From: JAWLFY01 sp964462125
GTDB taxonomy: Bacteria > Planctomycetota > Planctomycetia > Pirellulales > Pirellulaceae
Direction of reading: 5' to 3'
Length of the DNA: 12,569 nt
NCBI GenBank assembly: GCA_964462125.1
Contig: CAYWXT010000167.1
Coordinates: 1-12,569, forward strand
Part shown: positions 9,001 to 12,569 of the stretch, in pieces
Numbering within the stretch: position 1 is the first letter of the stretch
Layout of the letters: the number at the start of each line of letters is the position of its first letter
Made by a program: the position numbers and the translations under genes
The notes under the pieces: generated by a model
The model's database searches: none
Seen by the model: only the letters and a program-made list of their open reading frames with translations
Told to the model about the DNA's origin: nothing

Positions 9001-12000
9001 CGAGCGGAAGCGCGCCGGCCGTTCGACTTGGATCGAGGGCCGCTGCTGCGGCTGACGATGTATCAACTGGATGCCGAAGATCATGTGGTGCTGCTGACAA
9101 TGCACCATATTGTTTCGGATGGTTGGTCGATGTGGGTACTGCTCGGTGAGTTGGCGGAGTTTTACCGCAGCCGGCAGCAGAACGTCCCGGCAAGCCTTCC
9201 GCCACTGCCGATCAGCTACAGCGAATTCGCGGCGCGGCAGCGTACCGAGTTGAACGAGCAGCGATTGCAGCCATTGCTGGAGCACTGGGCAACGGCGCTT
9301 CACTGCGCGCCGGAAGCCTTGAATTTGCCAACGGACTCTCCACGTCCGGCGGTCCAGGATTTCGAAGGGGCAGTGCTGCCGCTGGAATTCCCCGCCGCGC
9401 GGTCCGAGCAGATCCGGCAACTCGCCGGCCAGCATCAGGCGACACCATTCATGGTGATCTTGTCTGCCTATGCGTGTTTGCTGGCCCGATACAGCGGCCA
9501 GCAAGATTTCACGGTCGGAACGGCGGTCGCCAACCGTTCGGAGCCGGAACTGGAACCGCTGATCGGGTTCTTTGTCGGGTCGCTGGTCCTGCGCATGAAA
9601 CTCGAAGGCGCCCCGACCTTTACTGAACTGCTGCAACGGACTCGGGACACGGCGATCGATGCGTTCGAGCATCAGGAACTCCCTTTCGAGCGTCTGGTCG
9701 AACACCTGGCGACCGAGCGTGACCGCAGCCACTCTCCGCTGTTTCAAACGGCGTTCGTGTTGCAAAATGCGCCGCGCGACTTCGAGACGGCGGATGATCT
9801 CTCCATGACGCCGATTCCGGTTGATAACGGAACGTCCAAGTACGACCTGACGCTGTTTCTGTGGGAACATGAGGGCCGGTTTCGTGGTCATTTCGAATAC
9901 CGTACCGGACTGTTTCGCGAGCAAAGGATCCAACAGTTTGCCGACAGCCTGGGTGTGTTGCTCGACGCGGCATTGCAGCATCCAGACTCCCCCATCGATC
10001 GATTGCCGTTGCTTTCAGACAAGGCGCGTAGCGACATCCAGGCACGTGCCGAAGGTCCGAGCAAGATCGATCAGGGACCGCAACTACTCCATGAAATCGT
10101 CATCCGAGTGATGCACGCGGATCCCACTCGGATTGCAATCGCTCACGGGAACCAGCAACTGACGTACGGTGCGTTGGACCGATGGAGCCACCGATTGGCT
10201 CGCGGATTCCAGCGGGCAGGGGTAGCGCCGGAGCAACGCGTGGTCATCTATCTCGATCGCGCAGCCGACCAGGTCGCGTCGATGCTGGCTGTGCTTCGTG
10301 CTGGCGGGGCGTTCATTCCGATGGATTCCACCTTTCCCCTCAGTCGCTTGGCGCAGGTCATCGAGGACGCCGACCCCACCGTCGTCATCGCTGCAGGGGA
10401 CGTCATCGAATCGATCCGCGAACGCTTCCCCCACCGTTGCTGTTATACGCCAGCCGGTTTGGTCGCAGAGGACGATGGGGGATGGATTGATCCGGCCCTG
10501 CGGCACGACAACCTCGCTTATTTGATTTACACCAGCGGGTCGACCGGTGAGCCGAAGGGGGTGGCGATCGAGCACCGATCAATCTGCAACCTGGTCCGCG
10601 GCATTTGTGACGTCGTCGGCGTCGATGCGAACGACCGAATGTTGCACCAGTTTTCTCCGAGCTTTGACGGTTCGCTGGCAGAGGTCTTCACGGCACTGGC
10701 TGCGGGAGCGTGTTTGGAGATCGCCGACCGGGAAGTGGTACTCGAGCCAGCGCGTCTGACTCGATTGTTGAACGAGCGCGGGATGACGGTTGCCACTTTC
10801 ACGCCCCCGCTGCTGTCCCTGCTCGACCCAAACGAGCTGCCTGGCTTGCGCACCGTGGTGTCTGCCGGTGCTCCGCTGTCTCCCGAACTGGCCGAGCGGT
10901 GGGTACGCGGGCACCGGTTGTTCAACGGCTACGGTCCCACGGAGTGTACGATCGGTGCGGCGATCCACCAGGTCGAGCCAACCGCGATATCGTCGCGTCA
11001 GGTCGACAATCCGCCCCCCGTCGGCCGTCCCTTGCGCAACACACGGATTTATGTGCTGGACCGATCGCAGCAGTGGGTTCCCGACGGCGTTGTGGGCGAG
11101 GTTTACATCGGTGGCGTGGGAGTCGGACGTGGGTATTGGAGCCGTCCGGAGCTGACAAACGCGAGCTTCGTGCCAGATCCGTGGTCAGATGCCGAGCGTG
11201 GATCGATCGATCACGCTCAGCGACCACCACGAATGTTCCGCACGGGCGATCTCGGGCGGTGGAATCGTAGTGGTGAACTGGAGATCGTGGGGCGGGCCGA
11301 TGATCAAATCAAGCTGCGAGGCTTTCGGATTGAGCCGGGAGAAATCGCGGCACTGCTGGACCGACTCCCAGAGGTCCAAGCCTCCACCGTGATCGCCTTA
11401 GGGGAGGAGCAAGCTCAGCAGGGAGCTGGCCGCCGTTTGGTGGCGTATGTCGTCGCTCGGGAGGATCTGGCAGCCGACGGGGAACCGCTGGAGCAGCAAC
11501 ACATTGAAAGTTGGCAGGAGCTGTTCGAGCAATCGCAACCAAACGACACCACGGAAGTCGCTCCAGAGGATGACTTTGCCGGGTGGATTAGTCTAATCAA
11601 AGGCCGACCCATTCCGACCGATGAAATGCAACGTTGGGCGGACCAGGCGGCCAACCGGATCAAGCAATTGCGTCCCCGCCGGGTGTTGGAGATCGGTTGC
11701 GGAACCGGACTGATCCTTCTCCGCATCGGTGACGACATCGAGCAATACGTCGGTTTGGATGTCCTGCCATCGGCACTGGAGCGTCTTCAGCAGACGCTGG
11801 GGCAACACCCCGAGTTGGCGCGAAAGGTGACGTTGCGACAAAACGCTGCCCACGAACTTGGCGACCTTCCGTTCGATTCCTTTGACACCATCGTGCTGAA
11901 CTCCGTGGTGCAGTACTTTCCCAGTGGCCGCTATCTGCTGGAGGTGATTCGGCACGCCTCGCATCTACTGAGCCAGAATGGTCGAATGTTTCTGGGTGAT

Positions 12001-12569
12001 CTGCGGGATCTGCGATTGCATGGTGCCTTTGCGACCGCGGTCGAATTAGCGCGGCCGATCGAGGAGTCGTCGACGGTATCGCAATTCATGCGACGCGTCC
12101 GCGCCCGGATCGAGCATGACGAAGAACTTTTGGTCCACCCGTCACTGCTCCAGTCGCTGCAGCGAGAGCTTCCGCGTCTGGACTCCGTCGCCCTACGGTG
12201 GAAAGCCGGTGGGGATGACAATGAATTGATGCGGTTTCGCTTCGACGCAACACTCTGCTTCGACAGCCCTGGTCAACCACTTGATCCAGGGTTGGAGTTG
12301 GGTCCTGCCGAGTTCGAACCCAGCGGCGACATCCGCCCCGAGCAATTGACGTGGCGGATGCTGCAACGAGTTGACGCGGAGGAGACCGTCGACGCCGTGT
12401 TGGCTGAGCGAGATCGATGGCTGCAAGAACGCGAAGTGGTCCAAGACGCGGTCATTGATGCATCCGAGCCGGTGCGCCGCGGCACCAATGACCCATTGCG
12501 GCAACGGCGGTCGACGCGGCTGATTCATCGCATCCGCGAGCATTTGCAACGCCGGCTTCCGCAGTACAT
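3061..12569 (+). CDS. FAAL-initiated nonribosomal lipopeptide synthetase with integrated methyltransferase (partial, runs off the 3' edge)
   Basis: This multidomain enzyme is inferred to build an N-acylated, methylated peptide. The frame is open from 2962 to the window end with no stop; 3169 codons are visible from GTG 3061. Domain order: FAAL (about residues 19-610), carrier 1 (636-710, Ser668), C1 (748-1210, HHLICDG 881-887), A1 (1228-1754), carrier 2 (1776-1845, Ser1808), C2 (1881-2323, HHIVSDG 2015-2021), A2 (from 2341), methyltransferase (about 2836-3080), then the start of A9 (LPQY) at the edge. GTG 3061 is chosen because no ATG, GTG or TTG precedes it in frame after the stop at 2959, and the N-terminus (NFDTPP, then FVEL) matches the usual FAAL start. 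No good Shine-Dalgarno is present. The C-terminus is missing, so later carriers, modules and the release domain cannot be judged. The assembly-line class is certain; the product is not. Confidence 0.95.
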   Translation, partial: MQIPSHAVNFDTPPPPRLKTFVELCRWQADRCGDGPAFTFLDYESDAQQHLSYGRLDARIRSVAAALAEHGRAGDRVLIVQQPGLEYVVSLFGCLYAGMVAVPVYPPDLFRLRQTLPRLEAITSEAGARIMLSSRGILGDSPGPLWKLGRDAAIATDELDPHGADRWVPRTAKPKSLALLQYTSGSTGTPRGVALTHANLLANAKQGYEAFHVPDAVACFWLPPYHDMGLVGGMLLPMYGGRPSVLMSPISFIQNPIRWFEAITRFRGTSAASPNFGYEWCLRKIRDEQLEGIDLSSWRVAITGAEPIRAGTLRRFVQRFAEAGFSEYALTPAYGMAEATLAITGKSRGERPLVANFQADALRAAPPVAVRCPSQREAESHSGSPLTLSPAKPGEGEQNEPQVVTLVGCGRPMQDCDVQIVDPESRLPLKDGRVGEIWVRSPSVAERYWSQPELSQTMFQVNSADGSLIGYLRTGDLGFIDSGTLFVSGRLKEQIIIAGQNYFPHDLETAIQSSHEAFRIDGGAAFSIEGSDSERLVIVQEVVRPKRFDLAVLAQSVQQVLLEQFGLTADAIVLVTAATLPKTSSGKLQRLECRRQFLEDQLQVRYRWHPTARQQADAAGNVWLAPATAPMEDGWTFVKQQLAKIWCDVLGLDQAADDQAFLDAGGNSLAATQLLTRVRETFGVALEFGDLVRQPTFAQLAETLERASQTVERASSDGGTPATREAPRSRASHGVDPTSTDPTSTDRLPLTPTQRGFWVLEQLQRRDAFSHVGVSLQIAGGLEPKRLVDALTELPAQCDALRLRFHVSDVGEPTQSVEPKAIWQIEQLDLTSVAETQQQLEINRLAKSMMAAPFELAAPPLARAALVRTAGDQFQLLLVAHHLICDGASVQLLLDELSNLYDEGAHRDGISHSGRSSMQWTEFLRETMRCEEPASQEDSRRYWRQRLQRMSLDSPRLGLSPNVSRTRSQREVPSDARPAGTELAETLRQRLTRRQSARLNQLAARLHVTPFATLLTLWHRVLERYSESSDLVLGVPVANRTGSAWERTVGCFINTIPFRIDFARTLDESTEETCLEAIQRLHAMWWQDLQHATLPTEQILRHADGDGSAQRVPWIRNLVLQQPDARHDLRFGDACVTDFTSDYSSLAAYDTSLICETHEGALELALVYAPSRVERAIAVNLLRSLTECLTAVLEDPQRTIASLPIPASEECQRIASRSVGASTGEAKRLLLDRFEEHVRRRPKSTAIEDSSGTISYAQLDHQSSLIASALMELGIGPGSIVGIHLPRSRAVSMVMLGVWKAGAAYLPLDPIATAGHLNKVVHDASPDLLVTFAPARNPSHANPLANNASELPFDGWARVTVDHLVRSPAAKRASGSMHRPQSADAAYVIYTSGSTGQPKGVVVEQGSVANLLQSFAGSPGFCQDERFLAATTVAFDISVLELFLPLATGGISSIAPATPSDDPDAVLDWINNHSIDVIQGTPSSLRMLLARGWEPSPRSRVWCGGEALHAALANTITATGAALWNVYGPTETTVWSMIEPVEPQVSDPMSIGTPISNTTIAVLDRHGHPAPEGVAAELWIGGAGVAQGYLHRQDLTADRFRERPSSRYPEVESLAGARTADSPSGDGDAIRRDRWYRTGDIVRWCPDGRLEFLGRNDRQIKLRGWRIELGEIEAAIDEHPGVAEAAVSWWDASPDDRRIVGFYRPMAGRLSHVEQLHAFLAQRLPPPLLPSSLVELDEIPHTRAGKVDYARLPIDKAKVPQDGRSAKTLRHVPPRNSLEQQITAAWEEILGLSAIGVEDDFFRLGGHSLMAAQLLARLRASLEVSIPLREIYHRPTVASLAEWVRDHQAGGHGQPGADEVPVTGDGPAQRAGDPGHEVTQRRPLSFAEQRLWIVDQVEPNHPFYNLPLAARVRGPLDFKILVQSLNDCVQRHETLRSTYTVVEGQPQRTIHAMVEVEAQFVDLQADGSVTGGQEALASRLRAEARRPFDLDRGPLLRLTMYQLDAEDHVVLLTMHHIVSDGWSMWVLLGELAEFYRSRQQNVPASLPPLPISYSEFAARQRTELNEQRLQPLLEHWATALHCAPEALNLPTDSPRPAVQDFEGAVLPLEFPAARSEQIRQLAGQHQATPFMVILSAYACLLARYSGQQDFTVGTAVANRSEPELEPLIGFFVGSLVLRMKLEGAPTFTELLQRTRDTAIDAFEHQELPFERLVEHLATERDRSHSPLFQTAFVLQNAPRDFETADDLSMTPIPVDNGTSKYDLTLFLWEHEGRFRGHFEYRTGLFREQRIQQFADSLGVLLDAALQHPDSPIDRLPLLSDKARSDIQARAEGPSKIDQGPQLLHEIVIRVMHADPTRIAIAHGNQQLTYGALDRWSHRLARGFQRAGVAPEQRVVIYLDRAADQVASMLAVLRAGGAFIPMDSTFPLSRLAQVIEDADPTVVIAAGDVIESIRERFPHRCCYTPAGLVAEDDGGWIDPALRHDNLAYLIYTSGSTGEPKGVAIEHRSICNLVRGICDVVGVDANDRMLHQFSPSFDGSLAEVFTALAAGACLEIADREVVLEPARLTRLLNERGMTVATFTPPLLSLLDPNELPGLRTVVSAGAPLSPELAERWVRGHRLFNGYGPTECTIGAAIHQVEPTAISSRQVDNPPPVGRPLRNTRIYVLDRSQQWVPDGVVGEVYIGGVGVGRGYWSRPELTNASFVPDPWSDAERGSIDHAQRPPRMFRTGDLGRWNRSGELEIVGRADDQIKLRGFRIEPGEIAALLDRLPEVQASTVIALGEEQAQQGAGRRLVAYVVAREDLAADGEPLEQQHIESWQELFEQSQPNDTTEVAPEDDFAGWISLIKGRPIPTDEMQRWADQAANRIKQLRPRRVLEIGCGTGLILLRIGDDIEQYVGLDVLPSALERLQQTLGQHPELARKVTLRQNAAHELGDLPFDSFDTIVLNSVVQYFPSGRYLLEVIRHASHLLSQNGRMFLGDLRDLRLHGAFATAVELARPIEESSTVSQFMRRVRARIEHDEELLVHPSLLQSLQRELPRLDSVALRWKAGGDDNELMRFRFDATLCFDSPGQPLDPGLELGPAEFEPSGDIRPEQLTWRMLQRVDAEETVDAVLAERDRWLQEREVVQDAVIDASEPVRRGTNDPLRQRRSTRLIHRIREHLQRRLPQY
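3115..4890 (+). other. Domain: fatty-acyl-AMP ligase (FAAL)
   Basis: This domain adenylates a free fatty acid and hands it to the adjacent carrier, starting a lipopeptide without CoA. Visible motifs are the P-loop QYTSGSTGTPRG (residues 181-192), WLPPYHDMGLVGG (221-233), TPAYGMAEAT (331-340), RTGDLGF (473-479), SGRLKEQIIIAGQNYFP (488-504), and PKTSSGKL with the C-terminal catalytic Lys587. The HDMGL and RLK-IIIAG-N-YP signatures separate FAALs from amino-acid A domains and are known from mycobacterial FadD32-type enzymes and from cyanobacterial and myxobacterial lipopeptide loaders. The variable loop around residues 375-400 is enlarged by a GC-rich hairpin sequence (4212-4249). Acyl chain length cannot be read from sequence. 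Confidence 0.93.
4212..4249. repeat. In-frame GC-rich hairpin element inside the FAAL coding region
   Basis: CCCCCTC at 4212-4218 is exactly complementary to GAGGGGG at 4243-4249, with further C-rich and G-rich tracts between the arms. The layout (CCCTCACCCTCAGCCC, a short spacer, then a G-rich arm) resembles the dispersed GC-rich palindromic repeats common between genes in many bacteria. Here it is translated in frame as a Pro/Gly/Ser/Glu-rich insert (about SPLTLSPAKPGEGEQ) in a loop that varies in FAALs, so it should be tolerated. Assigning it to a repeat family is inference. Confidence 0.5.
4966..5190 (+). other. Domain: acyl/peptidyl carrier protein 1
   Basis: This is the phosphopantetheine carrier for the fatty acyl chain. 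The attachment site reads FLDAGGNSLAATQLL, with Ser668 (codon at 5062) as the modified residue, preceded by the helix-1 pattern QQLAKIWCDVLGL. Asn replaces the usual His just before the Ser (GGNSL rather than GGHSL), a known variation. Its place directly after the FAAL and before C1 makes it the acceptor of the activated fatty acid. Confidence 0.9.
5231..5295. repeat. Hairpin plus 15-bp tandem duplication in the carrier 1-C1 linker
   Basis: GGGAGGC at 5231-5237 pairs exactly with GCCTCCC at 5251-5257; in RNA the stem extends by a U-G and a C-G pair to nine pairs. Directly downstream, GACCCCACGTCCACA (5266-5280) is repeated as GACCCTACGTCCACA (5281-5295) with one change, giving a duplicated DPTST peptide. 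Both lie in frame in the linker between the carrier and C1, where sequence and length are weakly constrained. The duplication suggests recent slippage; the hairpin may be a fossil of a dispersed palindromic repeat. Confidence 0.5.
5302..6690 (+). other. Domain: condensation domain C1 (probable lipo-initiation)
   Basis: It probably forms the amide bond between the fatty acyl group on carrier 1 and the amino acid on carrier 2. Core motifs: LTPTQRGFWVLEQL (C1), HHLICDG at residues 881-887 with the catalytic second His882 (C3), RYWRQRL (C4), VPVANR followed by VGCFINTIPF (C5), and a C-terminal segment typical of the family. Position after a FAAL-carrier pair argues for a starter-type C domain taking a fatty acyl donor. 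The RHExLR motif of its neighbour C2 is replaced by QCDALRLRF, consistent with a different subtype. Subtype assignment needs a phylogeny. Confidence 0.85.
6742..8310 (+). other. Domain: adenylation domain A1, predicted glycine
   Basis: It activates an amino acid as aminoacyl-AMP for carrier 2. Core motifs: YTSGSTGQPKG from residue 1390 (A3), FDISVLELF with Asp1436 (A4), YGPTETT from 1527 (A5), YRTGD from 1636 (A7), GRNDRQIKLRGWRIELGEIE (A8), and RAGKVDY with Lys1746 (A10). Aligning by eye to GrsA, the ten specificity residues read D-I-L-Q-W-G-V-V-W-K. The published glycine code is DILQLGLIWK: seven positions are identical and two of the other three are conservative. Glycine is therefore the best guess; a small residue such as Ala is the alternative. 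Confidence 0.85.
8386..8595 (+). other. Domain: peptidyl carrier protein 2
   Basis: This carrier holds the A1-activated amino acid and then the acyl-aminoacyl intermediate. The site is canonical: DDFFRLGGHSLMAAQLLARL, with Ser1808 (codon at 8482) modified by phosphopantetheine. It follows A1 after the usual short linker and is joined to C2 by a Gly/Ala/Pro-rich linker of about 35 residues. Confidence 0.92.
8701..10030 (+). other. Domain: condensation domain C2, LCL-type
   Basis: It joins the chain on carrier 2 to the amino acid of the next module. Motifs: LSFAEQRLWIVDQ (C1), RHETLRSTY (C2), HHIVSDGWSMWVLLGEL with the catalytic His2016 (C3), YSEFAARQ (C4), IGFFVGSLVLR (C5) and HSPLFQTAFVLQN (C6). 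The HHIVSDGWS form and the RHETLR motif fit the LCL subtype, which takes an L-configured or achiral donor. That agrees with no epimerase domain being present upstream and with a glycine donor. Confidence 0.9.
10081..12569 (+). other. Domain: adenylation domain A2 interrupted by a methyltransferase (3' end missing)
   Basis: It activates the second amino acid. Core motifs: YTSGSTGEPKG from residue 2490 (A3), FDGSLAEVF with Asp2536 (A4), YGPTECT from 2624 (A5, with Cys in place of the usual Thr), FRTGDLG from 2726 (A7) and GRADDQIKLRGFRIEPGEI from 2744 (A8). After RLVAYVV the chain leaves the A fold, runs through a methyltransferase and returns at RRLPQY, the start of A9, where the window stops. 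By-eye specificity residues are D-G-A-T-V-A-G-I-G, with the A10 Lys out of view. I cannot match this code to a substrate. Confidence 0.88.
11566..12300 (+). other. Domain: SAM-dependent methyltransferase inserted in A2 (probable N-methyltransferase)
   Basis: It methylates the amino acid loaded by A2, most likely on the alpha nitrogen before condensation. The entry segment DDFAGWISLIKGRPIP is typical of the start of NRPS-embedded methyltransferases. Motif I VLEIGCGTG (residues 2875-2883) binds SAM; YVGLD, NSVVQYFP from 2947 and GDLRDLR from 2979 are later family motifs. Location between A8 and A9 is the standard place for N-methyltransferases. Carbon or oxygen methylation cannot be excluded from motifs alone. 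Confidence 0.85.

Noticed and set aside
8986..9981. A 331-codon minus-strand open frame opposite C2
   Set aside because: It is antisense to a fully conserved condensation domain, its translation is rich in Arg, Gln and Pro as expected of a GC-rich shadow, and it shows no domain signature.
1..12569. CRISPR array, tRNA, rRNA or insertion sequence
   Set aside because: No regularly spaced repeats, no cloverleaf or rRNA-like sequence, and no transposase frame or paired terminal repeats were seen.

Overview
The window looks like chromosomal DNA from a high-GC planctomycete of the Rhodopirellula/Pirellula type. This is inferred from style: TTG and GTG starts, weak Shine-Dalgarno sequences, a secreted Pro/Ala/Gly-rich barrel-like protein and an unrecognised secreted protein, followed by a large biosynthetic gene. 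No marker gene fixes the taxonomy.

Layout: about 380 bp of apparently non-coding DNA with one short GC-rich palindrome comes first. A plus-strand gene (384-1973) follows, for a secreted protein with a long low-complexity region and a C-terminal domain resembling an outer-membrane beta-barrel. It converges, with an 11-bp gap, on a minus-strand gene (about 1985-2866) for an unrecognised exported protein. A short divergent intergenic region carries a tandem 15-bp direct repeat (3009-3039). A single uninterrupted reading frame then starts with GTG at 3061 and runs off the right edge, giving 3169 complete codons.

The long frame is a hybrid lipopeptide synthetase. In order it encodes a fatty-acyl-AMP ligase (FAAL), a carrier protein, a condensation domain (C1), an adenylation domain (A1) with a specificity code close to that of glycine, a second carrier protein, an LCL-type condensation domain (C2), and a second adenylation domain (A2) interrupted between cores A8 and A9 by a SAM-dependent methyltransferase. 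The window ends inside the A9 motif. The logic is: a free fatty acid is adenylated and loaded on carrier 1, C1 joins it to an amino acid (probably Gly) on carrier 2, and C2 passes the acyl-aminoacyl chain to a probably N-methylated second residue on a carrier outside the window. The expected intermediate is fatty acyl-Gly-(N-Me-Xaa). Later modules, release domain and tailoring genes, if any, lie downstream.

The most notable points are the lipo-initiation architecture in a planctomycete-like genome, the readable A1 code, an unassigned A2 code paired with a methyltransferase, and two GC-rich hairpins plus a 15-bp duplication carried in frame in variable loops and linkers of the megasynthase.
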